Below, one piece after another: positions 35,458-46,641 of a stretch of 64,000 nucleotides of DNA. The position numbers were made by a program, and so were the translations under genes. Positions within the stretch are counted from its first letter, which is position 1; every line of letters starts with the position of its first letter. Under the pieces are notes generated by a model. It saw nothing but the letters and a program-made list of their open reading frames with translations, did not search any database and had not been told where the DNA came from. The stretch comes from Zychaea mexicana (taxonomy: Eukaryota > Mucoromycota > Mucoromycetes > Mucorales > Lichtheimiaceae). Where the stretch lies: the NCBI RefSeq assembly GCF_025766255.1, contig NW_026516696.1:1-64000 (forward strand), given 5' to 3'.

Positions 35458-37573
35458 TCTTCCATATATAAAGAGACAGACAAAGAAAGGAAAAAGAAAA
35501 CGCGGACCAGCAAGCAGTTTCACTTTCTGCGGAAGTTGATTTCCCGTTCGTGCACGCGTTTTTTCTTGCGGTGCCCTTCCAAATCACGCATTCTGCATGC
35601 ATGGTTGATACAATCAAAATTCAACTCGTTTTGCTGATGGCATAATATCTAAAGTGGCTACTATTACCGTTGCTCGAACAAGCGCTCGAGCTCTTGAAAA
35701 ACTGATGCAATGTACATCTTACATCTTGATCTATTGCTGCCTATCAGAATAGAGCCAACACGCATTCATTATTATTGTTGGCTATGTTAATAGAATAACA
35801 GTTGATCACTCATCATGATTGTGAAAGCAGGTACAGTTGGCGACGCCAGCATCGTTATAGCTTTATATTTGCAAAACACAGTGTCACAGAGAAACTGCGC
35901 AAAGCAGGAATTTACTTTGGAACTGGTGTCACCGTCAACGGCAAAAGTCGCACTTACTGCTACACATACGTTCAGATGATACTTTCATCATCGCTTGGTG
36001 TCTTGTTTCCCAAGCTATTCCTTGACAGGACCGTCCGGCAAGGGTAAGGGGGGTTTTTTTCAGCTCCAACTTTATGCCCCTCAACAATATTGCCGATGCT
36101 CCCTCTCAACGACGCAATTCTACAATATCAAAACTCTCGCCAGAGCCCCATTGAGGGTTCTATTCGAGCTTTTTTGCAACTGGATTAATGATGCGACATT
36201 TACTATACCGACACTATCGGCAACCTTTCATCGATCATCGACAGAATTATATACAGATCAAATGGAGGTGACAGAGGCATGTTTGCTTTCCATCAAGAGG
36301 TCCTTAAATAGGACCACCCCGTGCTCAAGGCAAGGGAAACGTTCTTGGCACGGTGTATAGCGTCAACAACCTGCTCAGTGATACTATATGACAGTAGATC
36401 ATGCAAACCCTTATTTAGCTAGAGATAAGCCTCTGACACTTGAAAACATCTTGGTAAGTTTGCTATCAAAGTAGAGTGAGCACCAGCTATCACTGAATTA
36501 GAGCTACTCTAGCAATAAAATGTAGTCCCTCAAATTCACATTACATCTGCTCTCATAATAATAGACATGTAACAACAGGGTGTAACGGCGGCTTGGCCGT
36601 TCAATTGGAAAATGGGAAGCATGATCCAGTTAGAGGGAACGTGTCACAGAAATTTACAGCTAACGAACCAGTTACATACCTCACCTCGACATTGATTGGA
36701 CTAGCTGTAGGGAGACCATGTCCTCGCAAACAAACACGATCAATGAAATGCACCGATTTGGGAAGCATTCGGTTGCGTCGATGGATAATTTCAGCTTCAC
36801 AGCTGCATGACATGGTGATAGTCGACACAACTTGACGAGTATTAGGTTCTAAGCAGTACAGAGTGCATATACATATTCAGCAGCACTCTAACCCAGGCTA
36901 CTGGCAGAGTCCTTTCTCTTGGGCGGGCACATATACGTACACAGAACAAAAAAAAAAAACGAGAGTGGGTAACGATGCTGAACAAATCGTTGCGACCAAG
37001 ACATATCGAGGAGTACTCATGTTTTTCGTTTGCATTACGCCCAACTTTAGAAATTACTTACTTATCAGGTGCACAAGTTCCCCAAATTTACAACTAACCC
37101 AACTATCGATAGCGTGAAAAATATCTCACTAATAGACCGGAGAAGACTTTCTATGTTACAGAATTATATGTAGTGACGAGCACGTTGTGTACAGTTGTCA
37201 TGGAAAGCATCGTCGTTCGTCATCGCGATATTCGGACCATGCGTAGCCATTGTTTCAGATCATTAACAACAATGGGGGGTGGGGAAGGATCATTATCAAT
37301 GACCGTGCGGACCCAACTTATAATTTGCCCAAAATAGTAAAATTGATTAGCTTATGCAATCATTTGATTTGGTGCTACACCCAGTAAATGTGTTTGGGAT
37401 GGCACTTGTAACAGTGTATCACGCATTGACAACCCACAGCAACAAAGTATCTCCTTTCAGCAATGTTTGTTGGATGAATGTTTTTAAAAGAGAGAGAGAG
37501 AGAAAAAAAAGAGTTTCCCATTGTTTTTTTAATATATACACACAACCTAGAGAAAAAGAATAGAGGGGATTGA
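35458..37573. other. Intergenic region, DDB1 promoter plus possible gene relics
   Basis: 2.1 kb. The part next to 35457 is the DDB1 leader. 35,800-36,350 on the plus strand shows open but frame-broken readings (VGDASIVIALYLQNTVSQRN; VGTGV-like segments; DHPVLKARETFLARC). These look like worn coding DNA, but no family was recognised. 36,590-36,835 has another short open reading on both strands. No intact gene is called. Confidence 0.35.
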
Positions 37574-39934
37574 TTACACGTTTCCTTTCTTATTGTAATG
37601 CATGGTATACTTGGATTCGGCGGTGGTGGCATTCGTGTGCTGTTGTTGCGGCACCATGATGCCAGCCGCAGCAGCCTGATCTGCCGCTAGACAAGCCGCC
37701 AGCATTTCTTCTGCACCCGCAAAAGCCTCACCAGCCGTTTGGACAAAATCCTTGTTCTTGAATGGCTGCTGCGATTCCAGTAACCTGCCAAACCCTGCCA
37801 CCTTCTGTTTGAGTGTCTCGAATTGTTGGTCAATTTGTTTGGCAGCCTTCCGTTGTTGCGCTAATCGTTTCTGGTGTTGCTGTTGAGCCGCTTGCTGAGC
37901 GGCTGCAGCGGCAGCCTGTGCTTGCTGTTGCTGAGCAGTTTGTGATGAGGATGCTTGTTGAGATGATGAAGAGTTGTTGTTGTTGTTGTTGTTGTGATAA
38001 TGATGGTGATGATGTGGAACAAACGGTGGATGGGAATGCTTGTGTATTAACGTCACATGTGCTGTCTTTTTCGTCAAGTCGATGATAATCGTCAATGCGC
38101 CTGCGCAGTCGTATCGGTTCGTAGCTTTGGGATGATCACTGGCTTTTCTTGGTTTGGCTGTATCTGCTCGCTGGGAGCAATAGTATCGTAGGGTCGATAA
38201 GGTATCAGGGGTCTTGATGGACCGTCGTTGATCTTTTAAGCTGGAAAATCACGCGACAGGTTGGTATTTTCATAAGCACTAGCCAAAAAAAAAGCAGCAG
38301 AAACGAGAGAATAACAAGGACACACATTACCTAAAGTTGAACTTGGTTCCTGACAGCACACGTTCGCACACCCCACGGCCCAATTGCGAGAACCCAGCGC
38401 CTTCACCCATCCGTAATATCAACGGCGTGATCTCCACATTGTAATGTTTCCGGTCGAATTCTGTCTCTTGCTGCAACGCATGCACAAATTCTTCCAATGT
38501 CAGCACCTCTTGTTTGGCTTGTTGCTGTTGTTTTGGAGATACCCGTCCGTTGGGAGCAGTGGTTGTCGTCGTCGTCGTCGTAGTTGTACTACCAGCAACA
38601 GCAGCAACAGGAGGCGTGGTCGTAGCCTGACTTGTAGCTGTCACACTTGTAGGAGCCGAACTATGAGCCGAGCTAGTAGTAGGGATGCCGTTTCCATTCA
38701 ACATGGCCGTGGCCGCCGTAGTGTGGGGTGATTGTGCCAATGTTGGCGGTAGGGCAGGAAGACTTTGCGAAACTGCAGCAGCAGCAGCAGCGGCGGCGGC
38801 GGCTGCTGCCATACTTGATGCCACGCTGGAAGAGACAGGAGCAATGGTCGTTGCACCTGGAGGTATGGACGGCGGTGGTATGGGTGATTGCGACGGACGA
38901 TGGGTTACAGACTGCGGAGGTGGTAATGGTGGCGCCTGCTGCTGCTGTGGCTGTTGTGGCGGCGGAGGCTGTTGATGTTGTTGCGGGGGTGTGGATTGAT
39001 AAGGCGGTAAATGAAGATGCTGAGGTTGTTGTTGTTGTTGCTGCTGCTGTTGTTGATGGTGTGAAGGCATCGGCAACGACGGCAACGAAGGCTGCATTAC
39101 TTGAGCTTGCACGTGAGATTGCAATTGAGACTGGGTACGCAGGGGCGATGCCGAGAAGTTGGGCGGGGAAGACTTGACTTGTATCGACGGTGAGCCAGCA
39201 GTGGGTGGTGTGTGCAAGAACCTGGACGACAGCTGCTGCTGTTGTTGTTGTTGTTGTTGTTGTTGTTGGGACTGTTGCTGCTGGGACTGTTGCTGCTGTT
39301 GGTGTTGCTGATATTGTTGTTGTTGTTGTTGATGCGAATAGCGTGCGTGTTTAAATGCCCGCTCTTGCTCTTCGTTCATTTGCTTGCGTTTCTGCAGCTG
39401 TTGCGTTGGCGCTCGACACAGGATACACACGTTGTACTTTATACCACGTTCGTCTGTGAAATACGTTGCGTGGCGAAACACTTGGCAAGAATCGCAATAC
39501 ATTGACTCCAACGGAGGCGGCGGTGGTACCTGTCGTTGCCGTTGTTGCTGTTGCTGTTGCTGCTGTTGTTGTTGTGCTTGTTGATGTTGTTGCTGCTGCA
39601 ACTGCTGGTGAGAGTTCGCAGGACTTGTGATATGGTGGTGATGGTTGCTTGATGTGCTGGTAGAGTGATGGTGACTGGGAGGACCACCAGGACCACTAGG
39701 ACCTCCACTGGCGGCGGCAGCAGCAGCCACAGCGGCAGCGGCAGCATGAGGATGGTTGCTGCTATATGCGTACGTGCTGCTGGGGGTGGACACACTTGTC
39801 ATGACGGCTTGTTGCTGCTGTTGAACAAACTGCTGATGTTGTTGATTAAGCATGGATTGGCGATGGGCCCGCATAGCATCGGGCGAAATGGCCGAGTACC
39901 CATGCGTCTGAAACGCACGACCGCCATGAGACAT
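37574..39934 (-). CDS. Poly-Gln/poly-Ala protein with a CxxC..CxxC motif, probable regulator
   Basis: Two exons on the minus strand, 38331-39934 and 37574-38240, give 756 residues. Seen: His/Ala/Gln-rich N-terminus; a putative zinc-binding unit at ~146-172 (YCDSCQ and VCILC, with ATYFTDERG between); long Gln runs mixed with Pro; an Ala run; then a better-conserved block across the intron (FDRKHYNVEITPLILRMGEG, FSQLGRGV, TLSTLRYYCSQR, NRYDCAG, HVTLIHKHSHPPF); and a Gln/Ala C-terminus with a helix KQIDQQFETLKQKVAGF. The LRYYCSQR..YDCAG..HKHSHPPF block recalls a Cys/His domain found in uncharacterised fungal proteins and in zinc-binding DNA-binding folds. The activation-domain-like composition suggests a transcription regulator. 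Function is inferred, not shown. Confidence 0.75.
39232..39334 (+). repeat. CAG/CAA repeat tract encoding poly-Gln
   Basis: Nearly uninterrupted GTT/GCT triplets (CAA/CAG on the coding strand), with a pure GTT run at 39,241-39,268, encode about 30 Gln with few interruptions. Further shorter tracts lie at 39,020-39,060 and 39,533-39,605. Confidence 0.85.
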
Positions 39935-41066
39935 TGGAAGAACGATGGATTCTGTGGGATGGGGAGGGTGATAGAAAGAAAGAGGAAATCGATATTATTA
40001 TCACTTTTGCTTTGCCCCTATTGCAAGATCTCGAAAGGAGTAGAGAAAGTAGAGAGCGGTATGAAAGTAAAAAAAAAAAAAAAAAACTTGGGGGTGCGGG
40101 CTACCAACGGTTCTGCCTGAAGCGACCAGAGTGAAAAAAAAACTTTACCTCATGCAACGTGATTGGTCAAGTCTCGTTTCGATGACGTAGCCCTGTGGTT
40201 CCACAAAACATAAGCTTGCTCTTTGGGGTTCTTCAACCTCTTCACTTTTTGGCTTTCTGTAACTCTGTTGTGGCAAAACACCCACCCCCAGGGATTCCCT
40301 ATTCCCCCAAGGTCCTTCTTGGACGGACATTATGTAATCAATGCCACCATACAATGACTGTTCGGGTTGTTGGGGGGAGGGGGAGTGACGATGGTACCTG
40401 CCTACTTTGTTCTTCCCCATCAGACATGCCTTTGCGCTTTTTGAAGCCAAAACTGTCCTGTCTAGTGCAGTAAGAAAGTCCTATTCTAGCTCAGAGCAAA
40501 TGCACCAACATGACATGAAGGTCTTATATAAGAATCAGCCTCTCTTATTCGTGGATGAGCCAGCAACCATGATATTGGAATAGGTCGTGCATGGCGTCAT
40601 CAGTCCATGCTACCAAGTATCCGTCGTTGCTGGATGTCTCGATGATGGCAGGGCCTGTATGTATGCAGTGTTGGTGTGACCACTACATAGTCGTTAATGG
40701 ATTACATACACAGATCAGCAAGGGAAAACAAGCTTTCTGTGCCATACACGGGCATTAAGCATATGTACATATCCCTCACTTTTGACATTCTTTTTGCTTT
40801 GACCCACATTCAAGACCATTGTTGTATGCACACCAATTCGTGTGTTAAAGCAGGTATTGAATGATATAATGTTGTAATGCAGTATATTAAATTAAATTGT
40901 CATGATACTCCTTGTTGTTGTTGCTGGATACCGGTAGTCGAGGGTGGCGGTATTATTGTTATTATTATGCAACCCAACAACAGTTAAGGCAAATGAAGGT
41001 TGTTTGTATGCACATAGATATGGAATAGCTCTAGATTTGGTTTGTTCGCTCTCGTTTGAATAGCAA
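39935..41066 (-). promoter_or_regulatory. Upstream region of the poly-Q gene and CMR1 3' end
   Basis: 1.1 kb without a supported gene. An A-run at 40,070-40,086, and a minus-strand open reading of 101 residues at 40,145-40,450 that ends just before the poly-Q gene's leader but lacks conserved features. 40,860-41,060 is AT-rich with GTT/ATT repeats. Confidence 0.4.
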
Positions 41067-42879
41067 TCAAGAGTAGCACACCATTCTTCCACTACCATTT
41101 CCTGTCACAACAGTCATATTCTCGGCTGTGGGATGGAATTGAGCTACAGCCTGGATAGCCGTAATTCGATCAGCGTCATACAGTTCGCCAATTTCACCAC
41201 CGGTCTCGCCCGAAAAGATATCGACCGGATGCTTCATGTTGCCGATCAAGAAATGTTGATGTTCCTTTGCTCCTTGATTCCATCGGGCTCGAAAGTTGGT
41301 CACCCATCTAAAGTGTGCGTGTGCCAAGAATAAGTCTGTCGTTGTCCATTCGTTTGTTTGTTGTGGTTTCAGTGACGACAAAAAAAAGTTGTACCTTCCA
41401 GTATGGTTGTTGTGCCGTATAGCCGATTGTAACTTCATGTCACTCTTTTTAGTATCAAAGTCGAACACTCGGATATAGTCATCGTAGGATGCAGTGACCA
41501 GTTTATCACCACGTGGAGACCAGAATGCGCTTGTTACTGAATAACCGTGTCCAAATTCATGCATGGGTTCGGAGAGCGACCGGATGTCCCACACGGTCAT
41601 GGTGCGATCATTGCTTGCAACAGCCAACAGGTTCTGGATTTCAGGGTTCAGGTGAACGCAGCCAACCTTTTTGTCGCGTAATTGATGAAAATCCAAGTCT
41701 GTTGGGCCATCCTTGGCTCTGAGATCGCGGAATGCAACTTGACCTTCAGATGTAGAATACCAGACCTAATGTAATAACAAAATGAGTATCAGTTTTGAGT
41801 GATAGCCACCACTCCCTCTCTCGGTTTCCTTACATTGTGGCCATCTTGAGTCATATCGAAACTTGTGAAAGGGATTTTCTCGCCACCCATATTCACAAGT
41901 CCAAAACTAGCGCTTTTCATATCAAAATACCGCAATGTACCGTCATACGAGGATGTGTACAGCTTGTTGCTATCCGTTGGATTGAATAACATATTGGTGA
42001 TACCACGCGTGTGGGGACGATACGTATACACAACCGGTTCCTCGTCTTCATCATCCTCATCCTTTTTGCTACTGTTCACATCCCAGAAACCAAGCGAACC
42101 AGAAACGTCTGCTGCACACGCCAAAATCTTGCCACTGGATGGATGAAATCTATAAAATTGAGCGTGAGATCATTTTTTTTCAATTTAAACATCCCGCAAC
42201 ATATTCACATAAAGAGAGAGAGAGAGAGAGAAAGGGGAGTTTGTTTTTATAGACTTACAAACAACCATTGATCCGTTCAGGCGTGACCTTGACGGTAGCC
42301 CATGTATGCTTAACCTCCAACTTTCCAACCTGGTCACGCAACCGTTCTTGTGCATCCTGATCCTCTTTCTTGACCGGCTTTTTATCTTGAGGCTCCAAGT
42401 TGGGAAACCGACGCATGTCGTCGAGTATTTGCATGAATTCTTTTTGCTTTGCATCCTCGAGTTTATCGACGCGTTTGGATTCTTCCTTTTTCTTTGCATC
42501 GGCTTCGCTCAGAGGCTCTGAATCGGTGCGATGGGGTGCATTTTCCGCAGCAATGCCACGAAGTCGTGCAGAGACACGCGTAGGCACTTGTGGTTCCTTG
42601 TGTTGTTTTTTCGGTACGTGTTTTTTGATGGCGGTGGTCGACGGTGAGGCTGATCGTTTGCGATCAGAGCTTAATCGAGGAAGATCAAGTTGTCTCAACA
42701 GTTCATTGTTGCGTCTATATATATTAACGTTATATGTTGTGGTTTTTTCGTGTGTTAACAAGAGGTAACGGAGAGGAAAATGACAAATTTTCAAGCAAAG
42801 CCCTAGATAGAGGAGACCAAAAGGTACTCAATTACTCAATGTTTTCTAATCGTTTCTTTTCGTATTCGGAAAGTGGCAT
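41067..42879 (-). CDS. CMR1: WD40 DNA damage-binding protein Cmr1/WDR76
   Basis: Five exons on the minus strand (42836-42879, 42259-42714, 41834-42149, 41395-41765, 41067-41307) give 475 residues (yeast Cmr1 522). Cmr1/WDR76 is a nuclear WD-repeat protein that binds DNA and chromatin; human WDR76 acts with DDB1-CUL4. The start MPLSEYEKKRLENIERNNEL is the family's diagnostic N-terminus. A basic disordered linker with SARLRGIAAEN follows, then the propeller: INGCLFHPSSGKILACAADV, YRPHTRGITNMLFNP, KLYTSSYDGTLRYFD, LLAVASNDRTMTVWDIRS, KLVTASYDDYIRVFD, ending VVTGNGSGRMVCYS. An acidic insert (DEDDEDEE) sits in one blade. Confidence 0.95.
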
Positions 42880-45800
42880 GTTCGTTATTCTTGGTTTCGC
42901 AAAGTGAGTCGAACAGAAAACGCGTAAATTGCAATGTCGTCAAATACAAAATGCCCGCTAAATTCCAAACCCCTTGTTTTTGCTTTTTTATGGGGAAACT
43001 AAACATCTCAAGATATAAGCCTTGTCTATAAACTAATCTTTTTGGCTTGAGTAGATATATCTGCTCTCGTTGCTGCTACTGGATAGAAAAAAAAAAGAAA
43101 ACTCGTATAGCTGCCGGCAACGAATGCATCATTACGAAAAGAAAAGCGAAAGCACATATATTGTTTTAGTATCATGCGCGTCATCTTCTTTGAGAGCTTT
43201 CTATATGCAAATGCATATACGCTACTGATCAGTCGATGATCATTATATACATTATACAACACTTTATTTGTATGCTCTTTTCTAAATCTTTGCTTCTTTT
43301 CGATTTACGGTTCATATCTACATTCCCCCCCCCCCCAAAAAAAAATGGGTCGATAGATACTGTCAAAAAGGTATCATACTGGTTAAAAAAGGCACCTGTA
43401 CTTAGGCCTCGAGGGACGCAATTATGCTGGATTTCGATTTAGTATATATCTTCCATTTTGATTAATATTTAAAACAATCAACGTTTACATTAGGTTGAGA
43501 AAACAAAGGGTCCAGTAAAAACAAAAAGCTCATCAGTGGAAGTCTCACTGCAGAAATAGCTTAGCACAAGCTTCGTTTTCATATCTCTCTGTCTAACCAG
43601 AAAATTGCGATTCAGCTATACTACCCTGGCATTTTTTTACTCGAAGCAAAAGTGAGCATACAGTGATTTATCAAGGTATCAATTTATCAAATCATCGCAT
43701 CATCGTTGGCATCAAATACTCTCTCTGTGTATGTAATAGGGGCTTACTGCATAATAGATACTGTTGTTATTGACATATGCCTATTAGTCACACTGATCTA
43801 TCACAGCATCATGTGGCGGCCCTAGTGTGAGCATTTATTATAAAGATAAATTCATTCAATTCCATTTCGATGGGTACTTTACATTAATAATACATATAGC
43901 TTAGTCATGGGTGCAATTCATAGCCGTACTAACTAGCTCATTGTTAGGTGGTACTTGTTACAACCATCCTCTGCTTCGGTAATTATTAATCCATTAATCC
44001 GGACAGTGCTAAAGGAACAACGGGACAAAGGTCGAGTGGTGCTGTGCATTGGTGCTGTATATGGTGGCAAATCCCTGCTTTTCCATGAGCAACCTTCCCC
44101 TGCTTCTAAGCTTATCGCCGCCGTCGCCACCATGACATATATCAGCTAGCCAAAATACTTTGTGGCACCATTTCGCTAAAGCTGGCAGCAGCTTTCTTTC
44201 CTACTAGCTATTAACGAAATGATGCAATCGGAACCGTAAATGCTACTGTTGGTGCCGCAGAATGAGGATGATGTAGCATTATTTTCTTCTTGCTTGTGTG
44301 TCAACTGATGTGTAATATGAAAATTAAGATAGCCATCATCCTTAACAGAATGTTTACGATAAAGAACGATTAGAATATATGTTGCAGTGCAATGTTCTTC
44401 TGTGTAAATCTTGATAAGAAAGCTGGCATTAGACCCATTTTTGCACAGTACTCTAGAATTGGCAACTTGGTAGGAAGAATGTCAGATTTGGTAGCTGTTA
44501 TTAAAGAGGGCGATAAAAGAAAAATTAGATGCTTCGCCTCTTTTATCGTCAGCAGATGCTACTAAAACAGCGACAAGGAAGGCGTTGTGATGATTTCGCG
44601 ATCAAGTGAACCGCTGAAGCTCAGGAAAACATGAAAATAAAAAGCGCCGCATACGCATGGTATACACAGTCAGTCCAAGCAGAGCGCGGAAGCGACGATC
44701 TCCTTGTGTTATCCATTCCTACTCATGTAGGACACATAATAATTTTGGCTTCTTATTTATAAACTCGGCTTGATTCCGAAATAAAATGACATATACAAAG
44801 CCGCTGATCCCCATATCATTTGTGGACTAGCTTGACGGTTTCATTTTTATTTGTCTTGCTGCCAAAGAAGTCTTTCAGTCGGTTTTCAGCATATACGAGC
44901 ATATCAAAATCGATTTTCCAGGACAAAAAAGTACGACATCGGGATCGAGAAGGTTGTTTATCACCCTACTTGCCCCTATCAGCACAAGAAAAAAATATAT
45001 AGAAGAGGCGAAATACTAATCCTCCCTCCTTAAATATATGCGGGTAGCGCAGAATGATATTTGGATAGTGATAGGCTTGTGTTTTGTTTACCGTGACGTA
45101 ACAAAGCCAAGCTAAGTATCTCATTACAAATAAGGTAGGCATTTTGTTAACGTTGTCATAGAATCCATTCTCATCTACGGTAATGCAGTAAAAAATCCAA
45201 ATTAATTACCAGCATGCGTTAATAACAGGTCGAACTAAGATAAATGCGAGTATCGCGGCTGGATGATGATACATAGACATTGTTTGCTTCCTTATCGCTG
45301 TTTGTTTATGCGTATCGTGTATACACAGGAACAGGAACACAAGCAAAAACTAGTACCGATATGACCAGTAAAAAAAATGAAGGAATAAAATAACTTTTTA
45401 CCTCTAAAAGTACGACTTTTGCGTAACAGAAAGGTAATAGAGTACTGTTAAGGTTCCCGAGAACGACCAAAGCAAAGCCTATCCATTCGCCATCTCAAAC
45501 GTCGTGGCGCAGTGTTTTGAGAAGGATTTAAAAGTATCAATACATGTTGCTGGTCTTAGGCCGAAATCGCTCCGTCGCTTTCCTACTAGTTTTGGGGCGC
45601 TGTGCGATTTTTATTATACTTTACTCGCCATAATAATAGGTAACCTTAGCACACATCTAGACACAGAGAAACAAGCCTAATCGGTGATTTGGCGTCATCA
45701 TAAATAATTCAATCAATATAAGGCACATATCCACTTTTGCGTTATCAATTCCGTACGCACCCGTGACCACATGTTTAAAATGAGGCATCGAAGAAGGATC

Positions 45801-46641
45801 TGTTGTCAAATAAAGAAAGAGCACGTACGAAAGTCCCATTTCTTCATTGCCATGGTGGACATGGTCAGTCGTCATGGCAATGTCATGACGACAAAATGCA
45901 TAAAGTCGTGCTTACTTCTGGTCCTTCTTAAAAGAAACTAAAGACAGTATGCTCTCCCCCGCGGCCACGTTCAAGCATCCACACTATTTCCTACAAAAGA
46001 AATAGAAAACAAGGTACGACGTCAAGGTCCGAGAGAGAAGAGAAAATTGGATCGGTAAAAAAGAACACGATTGGACAGAGTGAAGAGAGAGAGAGAGAGA
46101 GAACAATACGGCGCTAAAAGAATATTACTATCGCACGCACCATGTGGTTGTTACGTTGCACAGAACAGAAAAAAACAACGCGTTTCGAGGCACAAGAAGT
46201 ATAGCAGTGAGTAGTAGTGAAAGTGAAAGAGATGCTCCTCCACCCCCCTCCCACACACCCCCAAAAGAGAGCTAACGTATGTAACAAGGGAAAATAAATG
46301 TCCCTGTGCCTGTGCCAATCGCCTTGTATGATCATCAACTCCGGCTGCTCATGGTTTCGTTATCTATCCCGTCGATCGCAAACATGCATTCGGGGCATTT
46401 GGGATGGAGCTGTCCCAAAAGCGGCGGTAAATATAAATTTTGTTATTTATTAGCTGAGGCTAGATGTGTCCTCTTGTGAGCCTGTGCCTGGTCTCTTTTT
46501 TTTTTCTCTTCTTTTTTTGTTTCCTGCATATCGTGAAATCGTGTGTTCTTTTTTCTCTTTTCTAATAGCTACTTTTCTTCCTCACTCTATCCTCATCTTC
46601 CTTTGACACTTTTTCTTCCATTGCCCTCTAATAACCAAGTG
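42880..46641. promoter_or_regulatory. 3.8-kb intergenic region between divergent CMR1 and the DUF1765 gene
   Basis: The largest gap in the window. It includes the divergent CMR1 leader (right of 42879) and, at 46,490-46,641, a T/C-rich tract typical of leaders here. Short tracts: C9/A9 at 43,326-43,345, GA microsatellite at 46,086-46,101. No conserved open frame, tRNA or element end was seen. Confidence 0.45.

Noticed and set aside
36590..36640. tRNA-like look of GGCGGCTTGGCCGTTCAATTGG
   Set aside because: No acceptor stem pairing or anticodon arm can be formed around it.
38685..39584. Plus-strand open frames rich in Ala, Val and Leu opposite the poly-Q gene
   Set aside because: Antisense readings of CAG/CAA and GCA repeats give Leu/Ala/Val runs automatically. 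The minus-strand frame has the Cys motifs and a phased intron.
40145..40450. 101-codon minus-strand frame upstream of the poly-Q gene
   Set aside because: No conserved motif and no splice link in phase to the downstream gene was found. Treated as leader or chance.
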